Part shown: positions 1-8,300 of the stretch, in pieces
How positions within the stretch are numbered: the first letter of the stretch is position 1
Layout of the letters: each line of letters begins with the position of its first letter
Assembly (NCBI GenBank): GCA_035559295.1
Contig: DATMBL010000255.1
Span: 1 to 19,214, forward strand
Direction of reading: 5' to 3'
Origin: DATMBL01 sp035559295
Lineage (GTDB): Bacteria > Desulfobacterota > Binatia > UBA9968
DNA length: 19,214 nt
The notes under the pieces: model-generated
What the model was told of the DNA's origin: nothing
Database searches by the model: none
What the model saw: only the letters and a program-made list of their open reading frames with translations
Made by a program: the position numbers and the translations under genes

Positions 1-668
1 CGTTCCGTCGAATCCCGGCTATGCACTGGCTGAGGTGGCTTGGGATGGAGGCAGTGGAGCACGATAGAATCTCCCGATTTCAACTCGACCCGCGTATGAA
101 TAGACGGCACATCGTCTTCAATGAGGAATTTTATCTGCGGTTCAATCAGCTTTAGCCGCGAGTACAGAAGCATCCCATAACAGTTCGCTAACGGATATTT
201 AACCGCATCGGGGTAACGCCCGTCGAGGACGCGGAGCTGCTCCGTCCACCATCGGTCCGTTTCGACGGCGAGTAAGAGGTCGGGATCCGCTTCCCCGACT
301 ATTTCCAGATACTGTTCGAGATTCCGGTTTTCCATCAGCACGTTGGAGATGAGTAAGCTGAAACTCGCATCGGTGTCGGCGTCGCTGCTCGCCTGCACCT
401 GCGGGGCGGCGAGCACCGTGTAGGGGAAAATGCGGTAGGCTTGAAACAACACGCAACCCGCCAGCAGCGCAAGCATGACATGCTCCGCAACGTTGCGGAT
501 ATCCCAAACGAAAAAGCAGTACAGGACCGCGACCAGGAAACCGCCTACGGCGATCTGGGTGCGCGGAAAGTCGAAGATTCGGACCCAGGCGCTGCCACTT
601 CGACTCAAGGGCAACGCCGTTGCAAGAATAAAGACAACACCCGCGGCAGCAAGGATTCCTTTAAACAC
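1..668 (-). CDS. Membrane-anchored endonuclease/exonuclease/phosphatase (EEP) family protein, C-terminus cut by window edge
   Basis: The reverse strand is open from a GTG at 668 to the window edge (222 codons), with an in-frame TGA just upstream of the start. The N-terminus (about residues 1-95) holds three hydrophobic stretches, with the motif RIFDFPRTQIAV between the first two. The soluble part then begins with FSLLISNVLMENRNLEQYLE, DPDLLLAVETDRWW and YGMLLYSRLKLIEP, and ends in the LHCLHPKPPQP region. This matches the pattern I know from membrane EEP-fold (DNase I-like) hydrolases of the YafD type, where the Asn and the Glu of the VET motif help build the metal site. The catalytic His/Asp C-terminal half lies outside the window. 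Substrate is unknown; such proteins are annotated as nucleases, phosphatases or phosphodiesterases. The GTG start is the only start that keeps the first hydrophobic segment, but its ribosome site is weak. It lies downstream of, and on the same strand as, the sensor kinase, with a 101-bp gap. Confidence 0.8.
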   Translation of the reverse strand, partial: MFKGILAAAGVVFILATALPLSRSGSAWVRIFDFPRTQIAVGGFLVAVLYCFFVWDIRNVAEHVMLALLAGCVLFQAYRIFPYTVLAAPQVQASSDADTDASFSLLISNVLMENRNLEQYLEIVGEADPDLLLAVETDRWWTEQLRVLDGRYPDAVKYPLANCYGMLLYSRLKLIEPQIKFLIEDDVPSIHTRVELKSGDSIVLHCLHPKPPQPVHSRDSTE

Positions 669-752
669 TTGACCGCCGAATCACCAGATGAGTCTCCATC
701 ACCTATATTACAAAGGTCCTATTGAGGGTCGGGATAATCGGGCGATTAGCCT

Positions 753-783
753 ACTCAAAGCTCAATGCTCTAACTCAAAGCTC
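753..783. repeat. 11-bp direct repeat spanning the kinase 3' end
   Basis: ACTCAAAGCTC occurs at 753-763 and again at 773-783, a period of 20 bp. The second copy encodes the last residues of the kinase, and the first lies just past its stop codon (770-772). This looks like a small tandem slippage duplication of the gene's 3' end. No function is evident. Confidence 0.6.
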
Positions 784-2998
784 GTGCTGCGGGGCTTCGG
801 ACGGCGGTGGTGATCTTCTCCAACACTGCACCCAGCTCGTAGGGTTTCTCGAGTACGCCGGCCACCTTGACGCGTCTCATCTCCGCCTCGATCTCAGGCG
901 AGAGCAGCCCGGTGGCAAATAGCGCCTTAACGTTCGGCTCGATCTCTCTCATCCTCTGGAACGCCTGCCATCCGTTGAGCTTGGGAAGTCCCAGATCGAG
1001 TACCACGAGCGCGATCTCTTGTTTGTGCCGCGAATAGACATCTACCGCCTCGGCCCCGTCGCGCGCCGCAAGAACTCTGTAACCTTGCTTTTCCAAAAAC
1101 TCCCGCATCAACCGGAGCTGCCTCTCCTCGTCATCGACGAAGAGAAGCGTCTCGCCACAGCCGCGGAATTCCTGCCGCGCATCGACATCGGGTTCTGCTT
1201 TGAGCTCGGGTGTGAACCGTTCCTGCGCGAGCGGGAAGTAGATGCTGAACCTCGTCCCCCGACCGGGCGCGCTCTCCACGTCAACGAATCCCGAGTGGTT
1301 AGTGACGATGCCGTAGACGACCGAAAGCCCGAGGCCGGTTCCCTGCCCCTGAGGTTTTGTGGTGAAAAAAGGTTCGAAGATCCGACCTTGCGTGGACTCG
1401 TCGATACCGATGCCGCTGTCGGTTACGCGGATACACACGTAGCGCCCCGGCTGCGCGTTTCGAAACCTTCGCCGAAGCTCATCACCGCTTGTGATCGAGG
1501 TCTCCAACAGGAGGTGGCCCCCATGAGGCATCGCGTCCCTGGCGTTGATGGACAGGTTAAGCAAAGCTTGATGAATCTGATTGGGATCGGCGAGCAGCGG
1601 AGGAAGATCCGAATCCAGATTCAGGGCAATGTCAATCGTTTTGGGAAAGGTTTCGGCCAGGACACGGCCCACTGTCTTGACAATTTCATTGATGTCGGTT
1701 TGCTGAAACTTGACTTCGCTCTTTCGCGCCATTGCGAGGAGCTGCTGGACCAAGGCCGCCGCCCTCTGAACCGTCTCTCTTATGACCTCCAGCGCTTCCG
1801 AGACGTTTCCGCGATAGCCGCAGTGCTGGATCAACAGCGTGTACCCCATAATGATGTTCAAGAGATTGTTGAAATCGTGCGCGATGCCGCCCGCCAGCGT
1901 GCCGATGCTCTCCAGTTTTTGCGCTTGCAGGAGCTGTTCTTGGAGCCGCTCGCGCTCCGCGATGCTGGAGACGAGCTCGGTCGTTCGAGCCGCGACGCGC
2001 TCCTCCAATTCGGCGTTGAGGCTTCGCAGCGCCGCTTCGGCTCGCCGCTGCTCGGTGACGTCCCGAGTGAAACAACGCGCGTGGATGAACTCGCCGTTTT
2101 TTCCCCACAGGACATTCCCGTCGATCAGGACGTGCTTGATACTGCCGTCCTTGCACCGCTTCCGAGCGGCGTAGCTCCGCAGCGTTTCGCCGCGGGCGAA
2201 TCTACGAAGGATATCCTCGCCAACCCCGCGATCCGCGTAGAAATCCGCGATGTGGCGGCCGATGTACTCGTCGCGGGTGGTGCCGAGGAGGTCGAGCTCG
2301 GCCTGATTCGCGCGCAGAATAACGCCGTCGGCTCCAATCCAGTGGAGGCCGACGGGAGAGTTCTCGAAGAAATCGGCGAGCTCTCGCTCCCTTTCGCGCA
2401 GAGCTTTGTCCGATTGTGCCCGTTCGATGAGATCGGCCGCCTGGCGCGCGAGCACGTCCAACATGCGCAACTCGCTCGCGCCAGGCTCGTGCGGCTCGCG
2501 CCAGTGGGTCGAGATCATCCCGATCAGCGTACCCGAGCGCGACACGAGCGGAGTGCTCTGCACAGCGCGGATGCCGGTTTGCAGGAATGTTTTTAGCCCG
2601 TCGCTGCCGGCGATTAGATCGCATCGCTCGACATCTGCAACGATGCACCGTTGGCCGGTGCGGAGGGCCTCCCCGCAGATCGTTCCCAAAACCGGCCGCA
2701 GCCGTTCCCAAGATTTGGCGGCTTCCCGGGTGAAAACACGGTGAACAAGCAGCCGAAGCTCGCGCTGTTCGCGATCGAGCATCTGGATGCTCGCGTAATC
2801 GGAACGCATGATCGCTACCGCAGTATCGAGGATCTGTTCGAAAAGCTCATGGACGTCGTCGGCCTGAATCAGTCGGGTGCTGACTTGCTGAAGGCGCTCA
2901 GCCACATCGAGTTCGGCTTCCAAATCCCGTCCGCCTTCGTACCCAGGTCTTCCCACGTGGTTGCGCCCGAATTCGATCGCGTCCTCTCGGGTACCCAT
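770..2998 (-). CDS. Hybrid sensor histidine kinase (GAF-PAS-HisKA-HATPase-REC)
   Basis: A 742-residue soluble sensor kinase. I see a GAF domain (about 30-195), a PAS domain with C-terminal PAC part (about 205-318), a coiled-coil linker (about 320-362), and a HisKA dimerisation domain with phospho-acceptor His374 in GGIAHDFNN. The HATPase_c domain follows: N box NLSINARDAM at 481-490, G1 box DSGIGID at 527-533, G2 box GQGTGLGL at 551-558. The receiver domain (about 615-735) has acidic Asp622/Asp623, phospho-acceptor Asp668 in VVLDLGLP and Lys718 in EKPY. No membrane segment is visible, so it should sense an intracellular cue through GAF/PAS. The C-terminal receiver marks it as a hybrid kinase, expected to relay phosphate to an Hpt protein or to be controlled by its own receiver. 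No partner response regulator lies in the window. The ATG at 2998 is preceded by a GAGGCGG ribosome site. The signal is unknown. Confidence 0.95.
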   Translation of the reverse strand: MGTREDAIEFGRNHVGRPGYEGGRDLEAELDVAERLQQVSTRLIQADDVHELFEQILDTAVAIMRSDYASIQMLDREQRELRLLVHRVFTREAAKSWERLRPVLGTICGEALRTGQRCIVADVERCDLIAGSDGLKTFLQTGIRAVQSTPLVSRSGTLIGMISTHWREPHEPGASELRMLDVLARQAADLIERAQSDKALRERERELADFFENSPVGLHWIGADGVILRANQAELDLLGTTRDEYIGRHIADFYADRGVGEDILRRFARGETLRSYAARKRCKDGSIKHVLIDGNVLWGKNGEFIHARCFTRDVTEQRRAEAALRSLNAELEERVAARTTELVSSIAERERLQEQLLQAQKLESIGTLAGGIAHDFNNLLNIIMGYTLLIQHCGYRGNVSEALEVIRETVQRAAALVQQLLAMARKSEVKFQQTDINEIVKTVGRVLAETFPKTIDIALNLDSDLPPLLADPNQIHQALLNLSINARDAMPHGGHLLLETSITSGDELRRRFRNAQPGRYVCIRVTDSGIGIDESTQGRIFEPFFTTKPQGQGTGLGLSVVYGIVTNHSGFVDVESAPGRGTRFSIYFPLAQERFTPELKAEPDVDARQEFRGCGETLLFVDDEERQLRLMREFLEKQGYRVLAARDGAEAVDVYSRHKQEIALVVLDLGLPKLNGWQAFQRMREIEPNVKALFATGLLSPEIEAEMRRVKVAGVLEKPYELGAVLEKITTAVRSPAARALS

Positions 2999-3193
2999 TG
3001 CGCCGCCTCTACAATGGTTTTGGATTGGCGAGTGAAAATCGATTCAGTGAACTTATCAGGATAAAACCGGGTGTCAAGCAAATGTTTCGTCGTTGTCCCG
3101 TTTGTGGGTTTTCCCGCGCGGCGCTGTTTCAACGATAAAAATCCCACCGATTCGCCCGCGTGCAAAACGGCAAAACTTTTCAAGGCAATCTCC

Positions 3194-3208
3194 TGGCACA
3201 GCCTTTGC
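3194..3208 (+). promoter_or_regulatory. Sigma-54 (RpoN) -24/-12 promoter
   Basis: TGGCACAGCCTTTGC fits the RpoN consensus TGGCAC-N5-TTGC with the required GG-N10-GC spacing. The -24 GG is at 3195-3196 and the -12 GC at 3207-3208. It sits about 40 bp before the CBS-protein ATG, leaving room for a start near 3219-3222 and the AGGAGG ribosome site. Known biology: such promoters need an AAA+ enhancer-binding activator; none is encoded in this window. Confidence 0.75.
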
Positions 3209-3247
3209 GTTGCCTCACTACACAAGAAACGTCCAGGAGGGTACGTT

Positions 3248-3688
3248 ATGCAGATTCGAGAGATTATGACTCGAGGCGTAGAAGTCATTCCGCCCGACGC
3301 ATCGGTCCGCGACGCGGCGGCCAAGATGAAAGAACTCGATGTCGGCGCGCTTCCGGTATGCGATGGACAAAAGCTTAGCGGGATGGTCACCGACCGAGAC
3401 ATCACCGTAAGGGCGGTTGCGGAAGGGCGCGACCCTTCGGCAACGAAAGTGTCCGATGTCATGTCGGGAGACCTGGCCTATTGTTTCGAAGATGATGAGG
3501 TCGAGGACGCGGCGCAGGTGATGGAGGTCAAGCAGATCCGGCGTTTGCCGATACTGAACCGTGACAAACAGCTCGTCGGGATCGTCTCGCTCGGGGACAT
3601 TTCCGTTCGCACTGTCGGCGCCGAGGAGCAAGATCTGGCTGGAGAAGCGCTCGAAGAGATTTCGGAACCGTCCGAGCCGAAGCGGTAG
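3248..3688 (+). CDS. Two-CBS-domain protein
   Basis: A 146-residue stand-alone CBS pair (Bateman module). The first CBS repeat (about 1-60) starts MQIREIMTRGVEVIPPDASV and contains LPVCDGQKLSGMVTDRDI. The second (about 68-128) contains VSDVMSGDLAYC, RRLPILNRDKQLVGIVSLGDI and the SLGDIS end. An acidic tail closes the protein. CBS pairs usually bind adenine nucleotides or other small ligands and act as energy or stress sensors on a partner; no partner is fused here. The ATG at 3248 is chosen because AGGAGG lies 7 bases upstream and the CBS repeat begins at residue 1. A longer reading frame runs further upstream but crosses the sigma-54 promoter. The gene stands alone and converges on the DUF748 gene. 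Confidence 0.93.
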   Translation: MQIREIMTRGVEVIPPDASVRDAAAKMKELDVGALPVCDGQKLSGMVTDRDITVRAVAEGRDPSATKVSDVMSGDLAYCFEDDEVEDAAQVMEVKQIRRLPILNRDKQLVGIVSLGDISVRTVGAEEQDLAGEALEEISEPSEPKR

Positions 3689-3700
3689 CAAGGGAAGATT

Positions 3701-3763
3701 CGAGTGTTGGAGTACTGGAGGGTTGGTTCTAACCATGACTCCACTACCCCATTACTCCAGCGT
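3701..3763. repeat. GGAGT-type minisatellite in inverted arrangement, possible bidirectional terminator
   Basis: Between the convergent CBS and DUF748 genes, the + strand carries GTTGGAGTACTGGAGGGTTGG and the - strand carries the related GCTGGAGTAATGGGG. TGGAGTA (3708-3714) pairs exactly with TACTCCA (3753-3759). A second inner stem, TGGTT/AACCA, is at 3724-3728/3731-3735. A transcript from either side would fold into a long imperfect hairpin. There is no T-run, so termination is only a possibility. Confidence 0.5.
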
Positions 3764-3769
3764 CTCGTC

Positions 3770-5431
3770 TCATTCATCCCGCTTCTGTGCTTCTCGCTCA
3801 AAGCCGGGAAGGATTGCTTTAAAGAACGCGTTTTGGATGAGCCCCAAAACCGTTTCCCAGGTGCTCGTCTGCGGGTCCGAGAGCTTTCCCGAGATCGACA
3901 CCGAAGTGGCGACCTCATCCCGGGGTTTGTTCTGCAACAACACGGTCAGCCCGCCGATAACTCCCTCGTAGAGTTTTCGAAATAGACCTTTTTCCTTCTC
4001 CTGGCGCCGGTCGTAAACGTCCATTTCCTGAAAGAACGGCCTCACGTACCCGGCGATCGCACCGTTTCGCACCGAGATTTCGGAATAGAAGGAAAACAGG
4101 CCTGCAACGACATCGAAGTTGCCGTATGCGCGAAACAGGTCGTTCATAGCGCGCATGTCGGTATTTTCGACAGCGATCTTGAGGTCGAAGTCCGGCCCTT
4201 TCTTGTTTGGCCGGGCATTGATCGTGATCCGGGTGTCGCCGGTGCCCATGAATTTGCCGCGCAACTGTCCCACCATGATTCCGTCTTCGGATTGGTTGGT
4301 CAAATTGCTTATTTGTAAATTGGTTTGATCGATGAACAGTCTGTAAGCGGGATTGGCTGCCGGGTTGAAAAACCCGACCCTGCCGTGCAGCAGCACCTTG
4401 TCAATCCGAAAATCCAGCGTGGGCGAATCGCTGTGTTCCTTAACCGCGCGATCGACTTTCTTGGCTACATCCTTGGGCGCAGGTTCAGCCGATTTGTTGA
4501 CATATTCCGCGCTTACGTCCGAGACGTGCACTTCACCGATATCAACGTACTTGGTGTGTCCGGCATACTCCATGACACCCTTGGCCGAAACGGTCCCCCG
4601 TTGCACGTCGAATTTGTAGCGTTGAGCGATCGGCTTGAAGTAGTCCAGGTTGATTCGGTCCAGCGAAAGATCGGTTTTAAAACTCACGTGGGGTTGGGCC
4701 AGGAAGTCCGCGTGACCGTCGGCTTCGAGCTTGCCGCGGCCGAATACGATGGCATCGAGGTGAACCCGCGAAGGATAGACGCCCTGTTCAGATTTGACGT
4801 TGCGTATATTCTCTGCGCGAAAATTCACGTCGGTGAGCTCGAGCGGTCGAAAGGGTCCGCGGTCGGTGTACGTGAGTCTACCTGATCGGACTATGAACGC
4901 GTTGATCTTTAATGGATAGATGGCTTGCAGGGCCTCTTGCCAGCCGCGCTCTTTCACCGGAACGGGATCCTGGACCTCCTTCTTCGTCTGGCTTCGGTTG
5001 ATGTAAATTTCAGGCTCGTCGAATTCGAAATCGGCGACGAGCCGGCCGTAGATAAGAGCGCGCCAGTGAACACTCGCCGTAAGGCTCGGAATGTAAGCGA
5101 CCGGGGGGTCGGGCCGGTCATTCTGAATTATCGTGGAGTCTTCCAAGTCGAGCGAGAACCCGATCGGGTGGAAGTCGAGCTTCCCGATACGAACCGTATA
5201 GCCCTCGAGAGCTTCGTTGATGTTCGCCTCGACTCTACGCCGCAACGGCTCGTCGATGAAAACGGCCGCGAGGACGAGAATGACCGCCAAAGCCGTCAGC
5301 ACTCCGGCGGTCCAGAGGACAAAGCGGCCGGCCGGCGCGAGTTTCGTAGCGAGCGTGATCCGATCCCGGACTCGGCGCCCGGTGTCGCGAACGGGCTGAA
5401 CGATTTGAACGATTTTATGAGGCAGTTCCAT
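3770..5431 (-). CDS. DUF748 (AsmA-like) envelope protein
   Basis: A 553-residue protein with a basic N-terminus, one membrane segment (about residues 37-59) and a long, beta-rich domain predicted to face the periplasm. The sequence after the membrane segment (LEGYTVRIGKLDFHPIGFSL, then VAYIPSLTASVHWRALIYG and FDEPEIYINRSQ) is typical of DUF748 proteins, which belong to the AsmA/TamB-like superfamily. Family members are thought to help phospholipid movement or outer-membrane homeostasis; that is family knowledge, not something proven for this gene. The ATG at 5431 is the first usable start. Its ribosome site is weak and lies within the TTGAAC minisatellite, which also encodes part of the first 20 residues (KIVQIVQPVR). 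It follows the PLD-like gene on the same strand with an 84-bp gap, so co-transcription is likely. Confidence 0.85.
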   Translation of the reverse strand: MELPHKIVQIVQPVRDTGRRVRDRITLATKLAPAGRFVLWTAGVLTALAVILVLAAVFIDEPLRRRVEANINEALEGYTVRIGKLDFHPIGFSLDLEDSTIIQNDRPDPPVAYIPSLTASVHWRALIYGRLVADFEFDEPEIYINRSQTKKEVQDPVPVKERGWQEALQAIYPLKINAFIVRSGRLTYTDRGPFRPLELTDVNFRAENIRNVKSEQGVYPSRVHLDAIVFGRGKLEADGHADFLAQPHVSFKTDLSLDRINLDYFKPIAQRYKFDVQRGTVSAKGVMEYAGHTKYVDIGEVHVSDVSAEYVNKSAEPAPKDVAKKVDRAVKEHSDSPTLDFRIDKVLLHGRVGFFNPAANPAYRLFIDQTNLQISNLTNQSEDGIMVGQLRGKFMGTGDTRITINARPNKKGPDFDLKIAVENTDMRAMNDLFRAYGNFDVVAGLFSFYSEISVRNGAIAGYVRPFFQEMDVYDRRQEKEKGLFRKLYEGVIGGLTVLLQNKPRDEVATSVSISGKLSDPQTSTWETVLGLIQNAFFKAILPGFEREAQKRDE

Positions 5432-5516
5432 CCGTTTAATCGCATTGCTCAGTTCAAGCTGTTCAAGCGGACGGTTTGAACGTTTTGAGCGGCTTGAACC
5501 GTTTGAACGATTTTAT
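5404..5516. repeat. TTGAAC minisatellite between PLD and DUF748 genes
   Basis: TTTGAACGATTTTAT occurs identically at 5404-5418 and 5502-5516. Degenerate units with a core of TTGAAC or TTCAA, spaced about 8-11 bp apart, fill the interval (for example near 5452, 5461, 5475 and 5493). The right copy ends on the PLD stop codon; the left copy lies inside the DUF748 coding sequence. The array therefore bridges the whole gene junction. Confidence 0.8.
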
Positions 5517-7048
5517 TAAGTCGCGCCGAAACTCTTTAGCCAGGTTTTCAGGCTTGTTACGCCCCTGGTGAAAAAAGAGTCCTCCTTGACCGACATGCCT
5601 TCGTAAAACATCTCGGGATCCGGGGGCCCTTCCGAGTCGAACGGCAACCCGTCGGGTAAAATCGACGTTATCCATTGATAGTCTTCCGAGAGGCTGCGTG
5701 TCGGGTGGTGGCGTAAACGGGAAGAGCCGTCGTCGGCCAGCCGATTCAGAAAATCGACGAGCCCTTGCGTCCGCTCCAAATCGCCGCGCGCCGCGGCCGC
5801 AAGCCCGCAATGCTCGGCAAGGAGATCGACTCTCGCCTCGCGAATCGCTGCGACGACATCCGGGGCATCAAAGGCATCCCAGGAAACGTTGAGCTCGGTA
5901 TCGTACCCCATCGAGCGGTTGTTCATGTTGGCGGAGCCGACGCTCAAGAATCGATCATCGACGAGGAGCAGCTTGGAATGGATGTAAGTGGGGAGCTCGT
6001 CGCCGCCGTTCACCGAAGCGGGATGATAGATCCCGAGAGCGTGCCCGGTTGCCCGGGCGATTTCTTTCAGGCTTCGGATCGCTTTCGTTTGTGCAATCCC
6101 GATCGAAAGCTGTTCCAGAAACGCCTCGGCGTCCTTGGCGATGATTAACACGATCTCCAGACGCGAACGTCTCGGGTCAGTCATGCGCTCTTTGAGAGCC
6201 CTGAAAAGCGCGGCCGAGCTGAAGTATTGGTTTTCGATGTAAATCAGCTTCTCCGCCGCGTCGATCGCGTCTAAAAACAAGCGCCGAATCTCCCAAACCG
6301 GCTCGCCGCCGCAACCTGTCGGGGATTGCGTCCGGCTGATCGCAACTTTGTTCGCCTTGATCGGGACGGTCAAATCGATGTCGACTGAAGCTTCCGGCGG
6401 ATTTTCCGCCAGGTCGAGATCTTCTCCGCTGGCGATCTTCCATCGCGTTCTAAAAAGCTCGGTCAAGGCGGGAGCGATCGATCCGGCGTGAGCAGACTGG
6501 AGGTCGTGAAACGAGCGGTATGCCGTGCCATCCGCGTTGACGCGCAGTGGATTGTCGACTCTGTGGTCGCGGTCGTCCCAGCGGCTGGAACAGAGGTCGA
6601 GCCCGCCGACGAAAGCCAACGAGCCGTCGATCACGACGAATTTCTGGTGATGGCAGGCATCGAAAGCTTCGCAGCGATCAAAACAAAATCTAAGCCGCTC
6701 GTTTGTCGTCCAGTTAATATACCACTCCTGGAACCACTCGCGATCGAGGCTGTAAATCACGCTAAAGTCCCAAGCGAGGATGAAGATGCGGAGCGCGCTG
6801 TTTTGCACGCACAGGTCGTTCAAAAACGAGAGCAATGTCGGCTCCTCGCCGGCCGCTTTGGCGTCTTCTCCTCTCAGCAACGCGACGTTGCTGTCGAACT
6901 GCCAGCCCGATATCAGGATGTAGCTCCGCGCCTTTTTGGCGGCACGATAAAAAGCCCGGTAGTAATCGCGGCCGTCGATGAGTAGTCCCGTGGTGGAAAC
7001 ATCAACGACCTTCCAGCAGTTTCTTCCTGGGCGGATGATTTCATTCAT
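5516..7048 (-). CDS. Phospholipase D-like protein with two HKD motifs (cardiolipin-synthase-like)
   Basis: A 510-residue protein with two complete PLD catalytic motifs. The first is His134-x-Lys136-x4-Asp141 in HHQKFVVIDGSLAFVGG; the second is His357-x-Lys359-x4-Asp364 in HSKLLLVDDRFLSVGSANMN. The two His residues form the phosphohistidine active site, so a phosphatidyl transfer or phosphodiesterase reaction is expected (cardiolipin synthase or phospholipase D). The N-terminus has no clear membrane segment, unlike typical ClsA, so it may be a cytosolic or peripheral enzyme. The C-terminal 100 residues contain no motif I recognise. The ATG at 7048 has GGAGG about 15 bases upstream, which is rather far. 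It is the first gene of a likely operon with the DUF748 protein. Exact substrate cannot be told from the sequence. Confidence 0.92.
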   Translation of the reverse strand: MNEIIRPGRNCWKVVDVSTTGLLIDGRDYYRAFYRAAKKARSYILISGWQFDSNVALLRGEDAKAAGEEPTLLSFLNDLCVQNSALRIFILAWDFSVIYSLDREWFQEWYINWTTNERLRFCFDRCEAFDACHHQKFVVIDGSLAFVGGLDLCSSRWDDRDHRVDNPLRVNADGTAYRSFHDLQSAHAGSIAPALTELFRTRWKIASGEDLDLAENPPEASVDIDLTVPIKANKVAISRTQSPTGCGGEPVWEIRRLFLDAIDAAEKLIYIENQYFSSAALFRALKERMTDPRRSRLEIVLIIAKDAEAFLEQLSIGIAQTKAIRSLKEIARATGHALGIYHPASVNGGDELPTYIHSKLLLVDDRFLSVGSANMNNRSMGYDTELNVSWDAFDAPDVVAAIREARVDLLAEHCGLAAAARGDLERTQGLVDFLNRLADDGSSRLRHHPTRSLSEDYQWITSILPDGLPFDSEGPPDPEMFYEGMSVKEDSFFTRGVTSLKTWLKSFGAT

Positions 7049-7453
7049 AGCGATCGTGTGGATCCTCCCACGGTAGCGGAAACCATGAGCGCGAAGCGGT
7101 GAAGCGCCGCATTACCAGCAAAGCGCGACAGAGAACCCCGCGCAAGTGGCGTGCCATCCGTTCACAATTGGCGTATCGGAGTGGCGGAAACACCGAACCG
7201 TTATGCGTTCAAAACCGATTACTCGATCCCTTTACCATCCTCCCTCACTCCCGGTCGGAACTGCGCTTCATCGAAAACCCCAATACTGCCGCTTGGCATG
7301 TGCGCTTTTGGGACGGCGTGGCGCCCGTTTTCGCAAAAGCAGGACATTGCCGGAAGGCGGAGGTCCTCATGGGTTTCATTGGCCAAAGCCTCACGGCATA
7401 ACGATTGCTCTACTTACGTTAGACCCGTGGATGCGAGAAGTGTCGCAGCGCGC
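7049..7453. other. Intergenic region between divergent genes; no supported gene
   Basis: About 405 bp separate the divergent PLD and TIGR02587 genes. Three overlapping open frames on the + strand (about 7099-7457) have no recognisable motifs, no ribosome sites and arginine/serine-rich translations typical of non-coding frames. The region must hold the promoters for both operons, but I could not identify a convincing -35/-10 or -24/-12 pair. Confidence 0.5.
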
Positions 7454-8281
7454 ATGAAAGCCGGTTTACAAAAACACGCGCCCCGCGACTTTTTGATCGG
7501 ACTCGCGCGCGCATTCGGGGGCGCGATCATCTTTTCGCTGCCGATCTTGATGACCATGGAGATGTGGCACCTGGGCTTTGCAATGGATACGCTTCGGTTG
7601 GCGCTGCTCTTGTTGCTCACGCTTCCGCTACTCATCGGACTCTCTCATTACATCGGCTTCGAAGAGACCTTTGGGTTCAAGGACGATGCAGTAGACGCTT
7701 TCGTCGCGCTCACAGTCGGGTTTGCCGCCGGGGCGGCGGCCCTGGGTTTGTTCGGAGTGATCGGTCCGGGAATGTCGCTTCGGGAAACGGCGGGCAAAAT
7801 CGCCATCCAGGCTGTTCCGGGGAGTATGGGCGCGATGCTCGCTCAGGGACAACTCGGCGGTAAAAGTCCAAATGACAAAAAGCGTCACGCCGGATATCTG
7901 GGCGAGATTTTTATCATGGCCGCGGGCGCTCTCTTCCTCGCCTTTAACGTGGCGCCGACCGAAGAAATCATCCTCATCGCTTACCAGATGACGCCCTGGC
8001 ACACGATCGCGCTCGTGTTTGCGTCACTTGGAGTGATGCACGCCTTCGTGTACGCGCTCGAGTTTCGCGGCACCGTGCCGCGACCGCCGGAGATTCCTTT
8101 CTGGAGCGTGTTCCTGCGGTTTACCGTTGTGGGTTATGCTGTCGGGTTGCTCATGAGTTTCTATATTCTGTGGACTTTCGGGCGCATCGACGCTCTGGCG
8201 CTACCGCAGATCCTATCGACGATCGCCGTGCTCGGGTTTCCGGCGGCAGTGGGCGCCGCGGCCGCGAGGCTGATCCTGTAA
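7454..8281 (+). CDS. TIGR02587-family integral membrane protein
   Basis: A 275-residue polytopic membrane protein with about seven or eight hydrophobic segments. It carries the signature I associate with family TIGR02587: RDFLIGLARAFGGAIIFSLP followed by LMTMEMWHLGFAMD, the HYIGFEETFGFKDD loop, QAVPGSMGAMLAQGQLG, and FNVAPTEEIILIAYQM. The function of the family is unknown. The frame is open upstream to 7151, but those extra 101 codons look non-coding, so the ATG at 7454 fits the usual family length. Its ribosome site is weak, and a GTG about 26 bp upstream is an alternative. The next gene encodes the TIGR02588 protein that usually accompanies this family, which supports both calls. Confidence 0.88.
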   Translation: MKAGLQKHAPRDFLIGLARAFGGAIIFSLPILMTMEMWHLGFAMDTLRLALLLLLTLPLLIGLSHYIGFEETFGFKDDAVDAFVALTVGFAAGAAALGLFGVIGPGMSLRETAGKIAIQAVPGSMGAMLAQGQLGGKSPNDKKRHAGYLGEIFIMAAGALFLAFNVAPTEEIILIAYQMTPWHTIALVFASLGVMHAFVYALEFRGTVPRPPEIPFWSVFLRFTVVGYAVGLLMSFYILWTFGRIDALALPQILSTIAVLGFPAAVGAAAARLIL

Positions 8282-8300
8282 GGAGAACGAGTTGGGATAA

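Noticed and set aside
1019..2596. 525-residue open frame on the + strand antisense to the sensor kinase
   Set aside because: It mirrors the kinase codons in a high-GC frame; the - strand frame has every catalytic motif of a hybrid kinase, and the + frame has none.
3049..3077. TTGACA (- strand, 3077-3072) as a -35 box for the sensor kinase
   Set aside because: No acceptable -10 box lies 16-18 bp downstream; the best candidates are mis-spaced.
3071..3247. N-terminal extension of the CBS protein upstream of 3248
   Set aside because: It spans the sigma-54 promoter and the AGGAGG ribosome site, and its translation is unlike CBS proteins.
7099..7457. Two to three short + strand frames in the PLD/TIGR02587 intergenic region
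   Set aside because: No ribosome site, no recognisable motif, and overlapping each other in different frames.
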